In this document: one piece after another, positions 7,796 through 16,447 of the stretch
Layout: the number at the start of each line of letters is the position of its first letter
Position numbering within the stretch: the stretch's first letter is position 1
From: Verrucomicrobiales bacterium
GTDB lineage: Bacteria > Verrucomicrobiota > Verrucomicrobiia > Verrucomicrobiales > SLCJ01
NCBI GenBank assembly: GCA_024636835.1
Contig: JAGXGH010000121.1
Span: forward strand, 1 to 64,000
Reading direction: 5' to 3'
DNA length: 64,000 nucleotides
Translations under genes and position numbers: made by a program
Notes under the pieces: model-generated
Seen by the model: the letters and a program-made list of their open reading frames with translations, nothing else
The model's database searches: none
What the model was told of the DNA's origin: nothing

Positions 7796-7819
7796 CACCG
7801 CTTTTACAAGTGTAGCTAC
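7796..7819 (-). repeat. REP-like element, copy 8
   Basis: Minus strand: GTAG, arms CTACACTT and AAGCGGTG around GTAA. The outer pairs have decayed. It lies immediately behind the stop codon of hemW (7827). Confidence 0.6.
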
Positions 7820-7826
7820 GAGGTGG

Positions 7827-8954
7827 CTAGCCGATGAGGTAGCCGGCCACTTCGTCGGCGAGGAGTTTGCCGGAGCGGGTGAGGATGAGATGCGTGTCGG
7901 CAGCGGTGGCGTGGCCGGCATCGATGATGGCGGCGATGCGGGTGGTGGCGTTGGGGAGAATGGCGAGGCGCTCGAGGGGCAGGCCTTCGCTGGTGCGTAG
8001 TTCGAGGGTGACGCGTTCCATGAGGAATTGCTCGTCGGTGAGGTTTTCGATGTCGGTCTCGGCGGCGCGGCGGGACTTCATGGACTCGATGTAGCGCGCG
8101 GTGTCTTCAAGGTTTTTCCATCGCTTGCGCGCTATGGTGGACACGGCTCCCGGACCGATCCCGAGAAAATCGGCTCCGGACCAGTAGGCGGAGTTGTGTT
8201 TGGATCGATGTCCGGGTTTGGCGTGATTGGAGATCTCATAGTTCTCGAACCCGGCGGCGGACATGGTGTCGATCATGGTTTCGAAGTAGGCGGCGTCGAG
8301 ATCGGGGTCCTGATCGAACTCGCCGGTGACGAACTTTTTGAAGAACTCGGTGTCTTCTTCGAACGTGAGGTTGTAGGTGGAGACGTGATCGGGATGCAGT
8401 GCGATGGTGCGCGCGAGGTCGCTGCGCCATTTGTCGAGCGATTGACCCGGGTGGGCGAACATGAGGTCGATGTTGGCGGTGGGGATCTCCGATTCGCGTA
8501 GTAGCTGGAACGAGGCTTCGGCTTCTGCCGGTGTGTGGTCGCGGCCGAGCACATCGAGTTGTGCGGGATCCCACGACTGCACGCCAAGACTGACGCGGGT
8601 GACTCCGGCGTCCGCCATCAGTTGGAGCTTTTTCGCTTTGAACGTGCGCGGGTTGGCTTCCATCGTCCATTCCTCGAGAGCGGTGAGATCGATGAGCTCG
8701 CGCATTCCGGCGAACAAACGGTCGAGATGAGTGCGGGAGAGTAGGGTGGGTGTGCCGCCGCCGAAGTAAATGGTTTTCGGGCGCAGGGTGTGGGATCCCG
8801 AGCGGGTGCGGATCTCGGCGAGTAGGGCATCGACGAAACCATTCATGTCGGTATTACCCGGGGTGTGCTTGTAGAACGAGCAATACGGGCAAATCCGATG
8901 GCAGAAGGGGATGTGGATGTAGATGTGAGTGATTTCCGACACGGATTCCATCAT
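7827..8954 (-). CDS. hemW: HemW-type radical SAM protein
   Basis: 375 residues, the usual HemW length (E. coli about 378). The radical SAM CxxxCxxC triad is at C18-C22-C25 in HIPFCHRICPYCSFY. YFGGGTPTLLS follows, then VSLGVQSWD and GPGAVS, in the usual HemW/CPDH order, and a C-terminal winged domain. HemW is a heme chaperone that inserts heme into respiratory enzymes; older annotations call it oxygen-independent coproporphyrinogen oxidase. Motifs alone cannot fully exclude a paralogue. A second ATG follows the first directly. The gene is divergent from the squalene/phytoene synthase gene, with only 53 bp between starts. Confidence 0.88.
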   Translation of the reverse strand: MMESVSEITHIYIHIPFCHRICPYCSFYKHTPGNTDMNGFVDALLAEIRTRSGSHTLRPKTIYFGGGTPTLLSRTHLDRLFAGMRELIDLTALEEWTMEANPRTFKAKKLQLMADAGVTRVSLGVQSWDPAQLDVLGRDHTPAEAEASFQLLRESEIPTANIDLMFAHPGQSLDKWRSDLARTIALHPDHVSTYNLTFEEDTEFFKKFVTGEFDQDPDLDAAYFETMIDTMSAAGFENYEISNHAKPGHRSKHNSAYWSGADFLGIGPGAVSTIARKRWKNLEDTARYIESMKSRRAAETDIENLTDEQFLMERVTLELRTSEGLPLERLAILPNATTRIAAIIDAGHATAADTHLILTRSGKLLADEVAGYLIG

Positions 8955-9007
8955 GGAGTCTTGCGTTGGGGTTTGCTAGTTCTCAGTTTTCTGTTTTCAG
9001 TGTAGTG

Positions 9008-9985
9008 ATGTCGTCTCCTTCACTTCCCGACGAAATGCTTCCTCTGCTCAAAGAGGTGAGCCGGTCGTTCTATCTGAGTATCCGCTTTCTACCAAAGCCG
9101 ATGCGTGGCGGAGTGGCTGTGGGGTATTTACTGGCACGGGCGACGGATACGGTCGCCGATGCTTCCAAGGAAGATCCACTGGCTAGAGTTCGCTTGCTGG
9201 AGCGGATGAAGGACGTGGTTGATGGTAGCGAAGATGTCGGACTGGTTGCTTACCTGATGGATTCGGCGACCAAGGTGGATCACGCGGGTGAACGAAAATT
9301 GCTCGTTCATTGGGATCCGGTGATGCAATGGATGCGATCGTTACCAGACGATGAGCAAGCGTGTGTGCAGCGGGTCATTCGAACGATCGTTGTTGGCCAG
9401 ATTAGTGATGTGCAGCGTTTTGAAATTGACGCTAAGGAGGATTCGATTACCAGTCTGCCGGATCGCGAGGCCTTGAATGCCTACACGTATTCGGTGGCGG
9501 GATGTGTTGGGCGGTTCTGGACGGAGATCGCGGTGGCGTCGCTGGGAGAGCGGGCAATGGGTCCTCGGTACGATACGCAACGTGGTATTGGTGAGCGCTT
9601 TGGTCAGGGTTTGCAGATGATCAATATTCTCCGCGACCTACCGAAGGATCGGGCACTTGGGCGATGCTATTTACCACTGGAATGGCAGGAGGGTGTGGAT
9701 GTTTCGATCGTTGATTCCCCGGCGGAGTTATGGCGGAAAGCCGATGTCTGGAGAGAGTTATGCGGTGAATGGGTTGCTGCGGGGCGGGAATACGCTGCGG
9801 GGATGCGCGGTGTTCGGCTTCGCTTTACCGCGATGTTACCGGCTTTGTTAGCGGATGCGACATTGGCGAAGCTTCGGGATGCCACGTGGAGTGAGTTGGA
9901 GTCAGGGGTGAAAGTCACTCGTCGTGAAGTGAAAGCGATGGCTGGAAAGGCATTGTGGTTTGCCATTTTCGGACGTCGTGCCTAG
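9008..9985 (+). CDS. Squalene/phytoene synthase family protein
   Basis: 325 residues from the ATG at 9008; an upstream TTG at 8966 would add a low-complexity tail and is rejected. It carries both Asp-rich motifs of head-to-head prenyl synthases: DTVAD near residue 47 and DLPKD in NILRDLPKDRALGRCYLP. The conserved AYTYSVAGCVGRF lies between. Members condense two farnesyl- or geranylgeranyl-diphosphates to squalene, hydroxysqualene or phytoene. No carotenoid or hopanoid gene is nearby, so the product cannot be chosen. The plain RCYLP after the second motif leans to squalene synthase. A thioredoxin-like gene follows 9 bp after the stop. Confidence 0.88.
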   Translation: MSSPSLPDEMLPLLKEVSRSFYLSIRFLPKPMRGGVAVGYLLARATDTVADASKEDPLARVRLLERMKDVVDGSEDVGLVAYLMDSATKVDHAGERKLLVHWDPVMQWMRSLPDDEQACVQRVIRTIVVGQISDVQRFEIDAKEDSITSLPDREALNAYTYSVAGCVGRFWTEIAVASLGERAMGPRYDTQRGIGERFGQGLQMINILRDLPKDRALGRCYLPLEWQEGVDVSIVDSPAELWRKADVWRELCGEWVAAGREYAAGMRGVRLRFTAMLPALLADATLAKLRDATWSELESGVKVTRREVKAMAGKALWFAIFGRRA

Positions 9986-9994
9986 GCTCCAAAC

Positions 9995-10582
9995 ATGGCT
10001 GAAACACTCTCTACTCGGATACTGAAAATTGGCGATACTGTTCCTGGGTTTTCGCTTCGTGATGGCAATGGCGTAATGGCGGATTTCGAGGATCGTGACG
10101 ACCGCCCGGCGCTGGTGATGTTTGTCTGTAACCACTGTCCCTTTGTCGTACACTTGGCGGAGGGAATTCGCCAGTTGGCGGAGGATTATGGTGACGAGTT
10201 TGTCTTCTTTGCGATCAACTCCAACGATGTGGAAAACTACCCTGCGGACGCGCCCGACAAGATGGTCGAGTTTGCTGACGAACACGGCTGGGAGTTTCCG
10301 TATTTGTTCGATCACGATCAAGCAGTCGCGAAATCATGGGCGGCAGCGTGCACACCGGATTTCTTCCTTACGGATGAGGAGGGGAAGTTGGTGTATTGCG
10401 GGCAGTTTGATGACTCGCGTCCGGCTCGATGGGCGAAGAAAGAAGTGGACGTGACTGGTGATGATATTCGCCGTGCAATGGATGCGGTGCTTGATGGCGA
10501 TGATCCCCTGGCGAAGCAACTCCCTAGCTCGGGATGCAATATCAAATGGAAGCCAGGCAATGAGCCACAGTATTTCGGTTGA
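9995..10582 (+). CDS. Thioredoxin-like/AhpC-TSA family protein
   Basis: 195 residues with the redox motif C45-N-H-C48 in VMFVCNHCPFVVH. This motif is typical of a thioredoxin-fold subgroup annotated as redoxin or thioredoxin family. VPGFSLRDGNG near the start and CTPDFFLTDEEGKLVYCGQF in the second half match the AhpC/TSA layout. No signal peptide, so probably a cytoplasmic thiol oxidoreductase or peroxiredoxin-like protein. It begins 9 bp after the upstream stop and is probably co-transcribed with the prenyl synthase, with no obvious functional link. Confidence 0.82.
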   Translation: MAETLSTRILKIGDTVPGFSLRDGNGVMADFEDRDDRPALVMFVCNHCPFVVHLAEGIRQLAEDYGDEFVFFAINSNDVENYPADAPDKMVEFADEHGWEFPYLFDHDQAVAKSWAAACTPDFFLTDEEGKLVYCGQFDDSRPARWAKKEVDVTGDDIRRAMDAVLDGDDPLAKQLPSSGCNIKWKPGNEPQYFG

Positions 10583-10585
10583 TTG

Positions 10586-10918
10586 ATGACCGCGGCACGA
10601 AGGAAGAAGAACCCATGGAGCACCGTGGTGGCGTTTGCGGTGTTGATCGCGCTGGTCGCCTATCGCTACTATGGTGATCGTCGTGACCAGGGGGATGTCT
10701 CCCATCGTCGCCCGGCGGGAATTGCGGCGGCGGCGGCCGAGGCGGATGCCGGGATAGCGAAACAAGGTGGGTTCGATGTGATTTGCGGTTTTGCCGGGGA
10801 GATGATGTCGACCGGCACGTCCGACCTACAGTTCTGCGGCTGCGTTGGGGTGTTTCTTGGGAGGATCGACAGGAATGTCGGGTTCTCAGCAAGGAATCCT
10901 CGCCGGTGGCGCTCTTAA
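10586..10918 (+). CDS. Short membrane-anchored frame, doubtful
   Basis: About 110 residues starting three bases after the upstream stop. A basic N-terminus (MTAARRKKNPW) and one clear hydrophobic helix (STVVAFAVLIALVAYRYYG) look like a genuine membrane anchor. From about residue 60 the composition becomes erratic (CGFAGEMMSTG, then an Arg-rich end), as if the frame were broken. It may be the anchor of a larger exported protein that lost its domain, or not a gene at all. Confidence 0.3.
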   Translation: MTAARRKKNPWSTVVAFAVLIALVAYRYYGDRRDQGDVSHRRPAGIAAAAAEADAGIAKQGGFDVICGFAGEMMSTGTSDLQFCGCVGVFLGRIDRNVGFSARNPRRWRS

Positions 10919-10967
10919 AACACTGCCATTCGGGACTGGACTGGATGCTTGACCGGTGTGATCCTTC

Positions 10968-11807
10968 TCAGGAATCCTGCTTCTTTTCGATCTGGGATCT
11001 CAAGGATCTGAGATCCGCATCAATTTTCCCTAAAAGGTCCAGAATTTCAGGGTCGGATTCTGCAGTGAACTCAGGCGTCAGTGAGAGCTCCTGCATGGTC
11101 GAAACAATGATGCCGATGAAGAGGTTCAGAATGGTGAAGGTGGCGATGATGATGAATGGCACGAAGAACGCGAAGGCCCATGGATGCGTCTCCATGACCG
11201 GGCGGACGATGCCCATAGACCAACTCTCCAAGGTCATCACTTGGAACAGGGTGTAAAGACTGGCTCCCAGAGACCCGAACCATTCGGGATGGGTTTCTCC
11301 GAAGAGTTTGGTGGCAAGGACTCCGGTGGTGTAGAAGAAAATGGCCATCACAGCCACCACACCGGAAAGTCCTGGTATCGAATGAACAAAGGCGGCGATG
11401 ACTTTTTTCAGGCTGGGGATAGCCGTCAGCAAACGCAGCACCCGCAACACTCTGAGCGAGCGCAGAACCGCCCACACGCCGGCTCCGGGGACCAGTGCGA
11501 TGGCGACCACGACAAAGTCGAAAACATTCCACCCGCTGCGCCAGAAATACAGGCGGTAGCAGAACATCTTGATGAGCAGTTCCACCAGGAAAACTGCGAG
11601 GCAGAGTTTATCGATCACCACCAGCAGAGTGCCGATGGAATCCATCACCGCTGTGCTGGTTTCCAAGCCGAGGATGATCGCGTTGAGCACGATCACCGAG
11701 ATGACGATGGTTTGAATCCGTTTCGACTCCACCCATACCGCCAAACGGATCCTGCGATCGGAGACGTCTTTGCGTTCAAGAATTCGGAGTAGATCGGCTT
11801 CGCTCAT
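10968..11807 (-). CDS. Bacterial voltage-gated sodium channel (NaChBac type)
   Basis: 279 residues with six predicted helices. The S4 voltage sensor has arginines every third residue (R116, R119, R122, R125 in LRSLRVLRVLRLL). The pore holds TLESWSM (192-198), almost the TLESWAS filter of NaChBac, with the same FQV before it and RPV shortly after. The single glutamate of the filter favours Na+ over Ca2+ in characterised members. S6 is FFVPFIIIATFTILNLFIGIIV; the C-terminus forms a predicted coiled coil, as in tetrameric bacterial channels. The gene is monocistronic. A role in motility or pH homeostasis is possible but not shown. Confidence 0.92.
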   Translation of the reverse strand: MSEADLLRILERKDVSDRRIRLAVWVESKRIQTIVISVIVLNAIILGLETSTAVMDSIGTLLVVIDKLCLAVFLVELLIKMFCYRLYFWRSGWNVFDFVVVAIALVPGAGVWAVLRSLRVLRVLRLLTAIPSLKKVIAAFVHSIPGLSGVVAVMAIFFYTTGVLATKLFGETHPEWFGSLGASLYTLFQVMTLESWSMGIVRPVMETHPWAFAFFVPFIIIATFTILNLFIGIIVSTMQELSLTPEFTAESDPEILDLLGKIDADLRSLRSQIEKKQDS

Positions 11808-11930
11808 GGGTGCGATCTGATAAGCTCAGTTCGTTGTGATTTCAACTACGCCCAGCGCTGAAATTAGTAGCTTTTGCGTTCGATGCGGCGGCGATTGTAG
11901 TTCGTTTTTCCTGAAGTGATCTGATCAAGA

Positions 11931-12563
11931 TCAGCCCCACTGTGAACGAGCGTCGAGCGTCAGTTGCGACCAGGATTCGAGTGGGAAAGCATCGCTGCTT
12001 AGCTCTTCCACGCTGCGGAATTCCAGGTCGGTGATGGAGTCCTCGTTGGATCGAACATTTGGCTCGTCAGCCGTGAACTCGACAAGATGAACAATGCCGA
12101 GGTGGACTTTGCCAACGTCGTTGCTGTCGTCGTTGATGAGACCTATCACGCGGTGTTTGAAGTCGCCATCGAAGGCAAGTTCTTCGCGGATCTCGCGATC
12201 GACACCGGCATGGTAGGTGGATGCGCCCAGGTGGCCGTCTTTGGCGTCGGTGTCCGAGAGGTTGACGTGGCCGCCGATACCGATCGATCCCTTGGCGTGG
12301 AGTCGAGCTTCGCCACCTGATCCTCCGCGGGTGTAGTGTAGAATCCGTCCCTGATGAACGAACACGCAGTAGGGGATGATTTGCTTGTGTGAGGGGTCGT
12401 CCTCGGCGAGTTCGCGGTCGAGAAAGAAATTGTTCTCCGCGGCGAGCAGGGTGTCGAAGTAGGTGCCGGAATCGGGTTGGAAGCCATTGAAGGCACCGAG
12501 TTGATCGAAGAGTGAGCGTTTGACGACGAGGACTTTTTCGCCTCCATAGCGGGATTCGGACAT
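11931..12563 (-). CDS. NUDIX-related predicted phosphoesterase (COG4112-like)
   Basis: 210 residues from the ATG at 12561-12563 (MSESRYGGEKVLVV); a 14-codon longer form is possible. The core GIGGHVNLSD and DREIREELAFDGD resembles a Nudix box, but the first conserved glutamate (eight before REIREEL) is a serine. This is the pattern I know from the group once named predicted phosphoesterase, MutT family. Other landmarks are PYCVFVHQGRIL and KVHLGIVHLVEF. Hydrolysis of a nucleotide or similar pyrophosphate is plausible; the altered box makes activity uncertain. The sigma factor gene lies 54 bp upstream on the same strand. Confidence 0.75.
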   Translation of the reverse strand: MSESRYGGEKVLVVKRSLFDQLGAFNGFQPDSGTYFDTLLAAENNFFLDRELAEDDPSHKQIIPYCVFVHQGRILHYTRGGSGGEARLHAKGSIGIGGHVNLSDTDAKDGHLGASTYHAGVDREIREELAFDGDFKHRVIGLINDDSNDVGKVHLGIVHLVEFTADEPNVRSNEDSITDLEFRSVEELSSDAFPLESWSQLTLDARSQWG

Positions 12564-12617
12564 GCTTTCACCGTTACTGGTGGTGTGCCGATGGTCAACT
12601 GTCAAAACACACCGCCA

Positions 12618-13340
12618 TCAAGATTCGAGGTAAGCGCCGAGGGTCGACTTGAGTTGGGTGCGTGCGCGGAAAAGCAAACTCTTGGTGGCGGAGACCGAGG
12701 TTTCGAGCACCTCGGCAATCTCTTCGTAGCTTAAGTTTTCGCGCCATCGGAGGACAACCGCCAAGCGTTGATTGTCTGGAAGGTCAGCAAGTGCCTTGTC
12801 GACTTCCGTCTCGAGTTCGTTGACCAGTGTTTCATCGACTGGCGATTGCTGGGTGTTGTCGCGAAAATCCGGGTCGCTACCATCATCCCCGACAAAGCTC
12901 ATCTCATTGCGTCGCCACGCACGCCGAGCTTCGTTGAAAACCAGATTGCGAACAATGGTATACAACCATGTGGTGAATTTTGCGCTCGGCTTATAGCGCT
13001 TGGCAGACTTCCAGACGCGAAGAAAAACCTGCTGGGCAAGATCTTCAGCCAGCGTTGGGTCGCCGTTCATCTTGGCAATGGTTCCAACGACCGCTCGTTG
13101 ATGGCGGCCTACGAGTTCAGCAAAGGCCAAATGATCACCCGTCGCCACCTTCGCCATTAATCCGAGATCAATGGTATTCTCGTCAAGTGACTGGTCACTC
13201 GCCTCACCAGTGGTTGATGTGGAAGGGGAATCTGAAGACACGGGGTAAAGGCGAGTATGCGAAGGTTCCTCCCGCTTGTGGCATTGCGGTGCAGGCGAGA
13301 GGGAAATGATCGATGAGGCTAATCCAGAAGTTATCATCAT
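12618..13340 (-). CDS. Sigma-70 family (ECF-type) RNA polymerase sigma factor
   Basis: Up to 240 residues. Region 2 is clear (AFAELVGRHQRAVVG, then AEDLAQQVFLRVW, FTTWLYTIVRNLVFNEARR), and region 4 is a helix-turn-helix (LSYEEIAEVLETSVSATKSLLFRARTQLK) near the end. That is the ECF layout. The first 60 residues have no family counterpart; true translation may begin closer to DLGLMAKVATGDH, but no better start codon with a ribosome site stands out. No anti-sigma factor is adjacent, which is unusual for ECF factors. Confidence 0.88.
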   Translation of the reverse strand: MMITSGLASSIISLSPAPQCHKREEPSHTRLYPVSSDSPSTSTTGEASDQSLDENTIDLGLMAKVATGDHLAFAELVGRHQRAVVGTIAKMNGDPTLAEDLAQQVFLRVWKSAKRYKPSAKFTTWLYTIVRNLVFNEARRAWRRNEMSFVGDDGSDPDFRDNTQQSPVDETLVNELETEVDKALADLPDNQRLAVVLRWRENLSYEEIAEVLETSVSATKSLLFRARTQLKSTLGAYLES

Positions 13341-13541
13341 TAGGTAGATGAACCCATGTGGCGATCAAGAGTTGCTGCTAAGCTGGTGTTTTTTTTGTGG
13401 AATGTGCAAGTCAGAACGAGACACTCTCGAAGAAAGCTTATATTTAGTAGCGAAGATTTTCGTGGAATGAATGGGTTTTCGCTTGCGAAGAGCCGTCTTG
13501 CGGAGGATCAATGGTCGGGTTAAATTCGTCCCTTTATCACC

Positions 13542-13748
13542 ATGATTTATTCATCTCGCTTCGCTTTTCTCGTTTTTGCAGCAACTTTAGTTTTGTTTGG
13601 TGCCTCGTGTGAGAAACACTCCTGGGAGGAGACCAAGAAGTTGCACCATCACGGTGACGGTCACGCAGAAGAGGGGCACGGCGGCGAGCACGATGCGGAG
13701 GGGCACAAGAAGGCTGATGAACACGGCCAAGGTGGCGAGACCCACTAA
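13542..13748 (+). CDS. Small His-rich lipoprotein
   Basis: 68 residues: a hydrophobic signal followed by a lipobox (LFGASC, Cys at 23), then KHSWEETKKLHHHG and a tail with about 14 His and many Glu/Asp/Gly (GHAEEGHGGEHDAEGH). After lipidation the mature protein would be a membrane-tethered polar tail of about 45 residues. The tail composition suggests binding of Zn, Ni or Cu ions; that is inference. It stands alone, with no metal transporter near. Confidence 0.7.
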   Translation: MIYSSRFAFLVFAATLVLFGASCEKHSWEETKKLHHHGDGHAEEGHGGEHDAEGHKKADEHGQGGETH

Positions 13749-13880
13749 TGCTTTTGGCGACAATGCATGCTCTGATTAGGGCATGTGTAGATCAAAAAAT
13801 ACCCCGTAAACCGAACCATCGGCTTACAGTGTAATTGGTTTAATAGAGGTGAGGAATCATATCGTTTCCAAGTGAAGTAT

Positions 13881-13962
13881 GCCTATTCGCCGCGCACAAG
13901 AGGCTCACAATCAACCAGATCCGTGTTCTCTCGCGTCAGATCATTACCAAGATTTGGTATCA
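13881..13962 (-). repeat. Repeat family D, copy 1 (overlaps a stop codon)
   Basis: Read on the minus strand: GTGATACCAAATCTTGG, TAATGATCTGACGCGA, about 40 variable bases, then GTGCGCGGCGAATAG. The first bases form a hairpin (ATACCAA / TTGGTA). The TGA in its GTGATACC start is the stop codon of the gene at 13960-14499, so the hairpin follows that stop directly. Three further copies: 46480, 58735, 62585. Confidence 0.8.
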
Positions 13963-14499
13963 CTCATCCTTGACCTTGAGATTGCGTCCACGACCAGTGG
14001 TCCATGACTCGAACACATTCTTGTAGATTTGATTTAACTCTTGGACAGAGGCGACTTTAAACTCAATAGTTTTCGCGTGGGTGGTGTTCGGTGGCCCATA
14101 GTTTTTCACCACCAAACGATCGACTTCCATGTCAGTTTCGGAAACTCGTTGACGTGTGCTGTCAGCCAGGTCACGTGCACGGTTGGCTGCGTTTTCGGTG
14201 ATTCCCAGTTTGGACTTCGGGAGGTATGGCTCGCCGTAATAGAAGCGGGCGGTGGTTTGTCCCATGGTGTCGATGGTGAGTTCGGTGACCATGATGCCTC
14301 CTTCGATGAGATATTCCGCCATCGATAATGATGTGATGCGGTCGAGGCGCACGTGAAAGCTTCCGGTGGGCAAACTTACACCCCAAATTTTCGATGAAGG
14401 GCGAGGAGGTTCTTCGTCCTGCTGAGCTTGTGCGGCAATGGGTGCAAATGCAAGGGCAAGCGCGATAGCAAGTGTAAGGGGTGCGTGAGGTTGTTTCAT
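13960..14499 (-). CDS. Secreted protein of unknown function
   Basis: 179 residues with a strong signal peptide (LTLAIALALAFAPIAAQAQQ). The mature part starts with a proline-rich linker, then about 90 residues of alternating strands (GSFHVRLDRITSLSMAEYLI, then VTELTIDTMGQTTARFYYGE). A charged helical C-terminus ends in RGRNLKVKDE. No enzymatic motif is visible. Its stop codon is contributed by, or overlaps, a family D repeat, so the original C-terminus may have been longer. The next gene is divergent. Confidence 0.65.
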   Translation of the reverse strand: MKQPHAPLTLAIALALAFAPIAAQAQQDEEPPRPSSKIWGVSLPTGSFHVRLDRITSLSMAEYLIEGGIMVTELTIDTMGQTTARFYYGEPYLPKSKLGITENAANRARDLADSTRQRVSETDMEVDRLVVKNYGPPNTTHAKTIEFKVASVQELNQIYKNVFESWTTGRGRNLKVKDE

Positions 14500-14669
14500 G
14501 ATGGTTAGAGGAAAAGGGTTGAGTCTGGAATTTGCAAGATCGGATCGCCGACTGTCGAGTGTGTCTGCAAGAATATGAACTCATCAACAAGCGGAATGTT
14601 TTCAATATTCCTAGAGAATACTGTGAAAATCCCTTCTCAACAACGCGCGAAGACGTTTTATGTTTAGTC

Positions 14670-15449
14670 GTGAGTATCTTGTTTTTTATCCTTACTGCCT
14701 TGGTGATGAATGTTGTGGTCGCGAGACGAGGTCTCGGCGTCATGACGTGGATCTGCGTGGTCCTGACCTTGGTCGCAGCTATTACAGTGGTATTTCAGCT
14801 GCAGATGATGGTTCCTGAATCGTGGTCGCTTGGGCTATGGATCATTGGAGTAACGGCACTGATGGTGCTGGTCATGCCGCTGCCCGCCTTGGGAAGATTC
14901 AGCACGGTGCTGAAGACCGGGCTCGCGTTGAGCGTAATTGCCTATCCTTTATGGATCAGTGCGCAGATGACGATGGTGTATTTTGCCATTCAATCGGAGG
15001 ACCGTGAGACGGTGAACCAACGAGTCGATTTTGATGCGATGAGAGATGGGGTGGAACGGCAATTGTCGATGCACTTTGCTGCGGTGGACGCATCACGAGA
15101 GATTCAAGAACCTGATGAAGAGGGCATGGTCGCTGGAGTGAAGTCGATGTTTTCTTCAGGTGCGCGGGTTTCTCGTCGATGGTTGGTAAGGAGGTTGGCG
15201 CAAAACATTCTGACGCCTGAGGGATTGAAAAAAGTGCTCAATCAACAGCCGAGGCAGGAGAGTGAAGCGGGGCCTTCTTGGAACGTGCGTCTACGGATCG
15301 AGAATTTTAACCGTTGGAAATTGTGGACAAAAACGGGGTGGATAGGGTTTGAACCCAGTAGTCAAAGCCAGCAAATTCAACTTCGGTCGATTGAGTTTTC
15401 TCAAGAGGTTCTCGCCCAAATTGAGGAAATCGAGGACGGTGTAAACTAA
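14670..15449 (+). CDS. DUF2939-like membrane protein
   Basis: 259 residues if started at the GTG at 14670; an ATG at 14706 is the next option, and the frame is open upstream to 14532 without a plausible signal. Four hydrophobic helices come first. A soluble part follows with IQSEDRETVNQRVDFDAMR, LSMHFAAVD and LAQNILTPEGLKKVLNQ, the pattern of DUF2939 (VDF..LR then TPEGL..LL). A C-terminal beta-rich end carries NFNRWKLWTKTG and GFEP. DUF2939 has no known function. The extra helices before the domain are unusual. Confidence 0.6.
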   Translation: MSILFFILTALVMNVVVARRGLGVMTWICVVLTLVAAITVVFQLQMMVPESWSLGLWIIGVTALMVLVMPLPALGRFSTVLKTGLALSVIAYPLWISAQMTMVYFAIQSEDRETVNQRVDFDAMRDGVERQLSMHFAAVDASREIQEPDEEGMVAGVKSMFSSGARVSRRWLVRRLAQNILTPEGLKKVLNQQPRQESEAGPSWNVRLRIENFNRWKLWTKTGWIGFEPSSQSQQIQLRSIEFSQEVLAQIEEIEDGVN

Positions 15450-15524
15450 GCCGCAATAATTTCGCCACAGTGTGCTGAACGAAGATTGCACTGGCCGGCG
15501 CTGATGCTCATAATAAGGACAGAG

Positions 15525-16301
15525 ATGATGAAACTTAATCCGACAGTCAGAATATTTGTTGCCGTGATGTTGGCGGGATGGTTACCAGTGTCCTCTATCT
15601 GCGCGCAGCAGGATGAAGAGAACGAGGCACCTGTCGATGAAAAGGCTGCCGACGATCTCACCGAAGAGGAAAATGTGGAAGCAACGTTGCCGAAGCCGGT
15701 GGGGGCACTGTTCGATCAGCTAGGAGCGGATACTGCCCGTGAGCGTATTGAAGCTGAGCAGGCTTTGATTCAACAACTTGCCGATGGAAAGATACGCGAT
15801 CGGATTCGCGATCGCGCCGTGGAGCTTTATTCAAGCTCCAATGATCCAGAGGTTTGGTTGCGAGTTCGCGAAATATTAAAGAACTATGTCAGTGAGCATA
15901 GTGATTTTGGCCCACGGCGTGGATTTCTTGGAGTGCTGCATAGCTTGACGGAATATCCGGACGAAAAGGGCGTCATTCACCGTGCGGTTAGAGTGGAGAT
16001 GGTAGTGCCTGATACCCCGGCGGCGAAAGCCAAACTGCTTAGTGGCGATTTAATCTTAAAGATCGATGACGTGAACCTCGATACACCTCACGGTGATTTG
16101 AGTTTTTTCCGTCACATTTTCCTGCAACAAGGAGGGAAGACAGTGAAGTTGAAAGTTCTCCGCGACTGGAAAGTGATCGAACTTGATGCAGTGTTGGCAA
16201 ACCGACCAGTTGAGCTTTTCGGTCAGCAACAACGGGAAGAAAAGTCACCCGATGAGTTACTGCGCGCTTGGCTCGATGAACGCGAGATTGAACTACGTTA
16301 G
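15525..16301 (+). CDS. Secreted PDZ-domain protein
   Basis: About 258 residues. Two ATGs in a row (15525, 15528) follow AAGGA at 15515-15519; the second is spaced better. A signal peptide (IFVAVMLAGWLPVSSICAQQ) leads an acidic linker, then helical repeat-like sequence (RERIEAEQALIQQL, RDRIRDRAVELY) that may be a degenerate HEAT-type unit. A PDZ domain (FLGVLHSL, AVRVEMVVPDTPAAKAKLLSGDLILKIDDVNL, VKLKVLRDWKVIEL) follows. There is no protease domain, so it is likely a scaffold or substrate-binding protein outside the cytoplasm. Upstream DUF2939 gene is close on the same strand. Confidence 0.75.
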   Translation: MMKLNPTVRIFVAVMLAGWLPVSSICAQQDEENEAPVDEKAADDLTEEENVEATLPKPVGALFDQLGADTARERIEAEQALIQQLADGKIRDRIRDRAVELYSSSNDPEVWLRVREILKNYVSEHSDFGPRRGFLGVLHSLTEYPDEKGVIHRAVRVEMVVPDTPAAKAKLLSGDLILKIDDVNLDTPHGDLSFFRHIFLQQGGKTVKLKVLRDWKVIELDAVLANRPVELFGQQQREEKSPDELLRAWLDEREIELR

Positions 16302-16447
16302 TAGCGGTAGATTTTGTATCCTCACAATTTACAGCCAGAGAATTTACAGAATTTCGCCTTGCGGGTGGACACTCACGGGCTTGCTGGGCTAATGTGGTTT
16401 GTCGCCTTGCCTCGGCGGAATATTTTCCATCGTTCCTCTCTATAGTC

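Larger units (their letters stand above)
7129..7826. other. Gene-free spacer packed with REP-like copies
   Basis: I see no gene. The stretch holds four REP-like copies (7313, 7420, 7457, 7796), segments that recur in reverse behind other REP copies (TGAATCCGCTGCGCTCC at 7569-7585), and a polypyrimidine motif (7762-7783) that recurs near 59049. A repeat of the type ATCCACGGAA occurs near 7221. Confidence 0.6.

Noticed and set aside
8028-8501. Long Gly-rich plus-strand frame across hemW
   Set aside because: It is the antisense of an intact HemW frame with its radical SAM triad; high GC codons in hemW open several false frames.
16394-16447. GTG-started extension of the RppH-like protein
   Set aside because: The added residues do not match the family, whose N-terminus aligns with the TTG at 16448.
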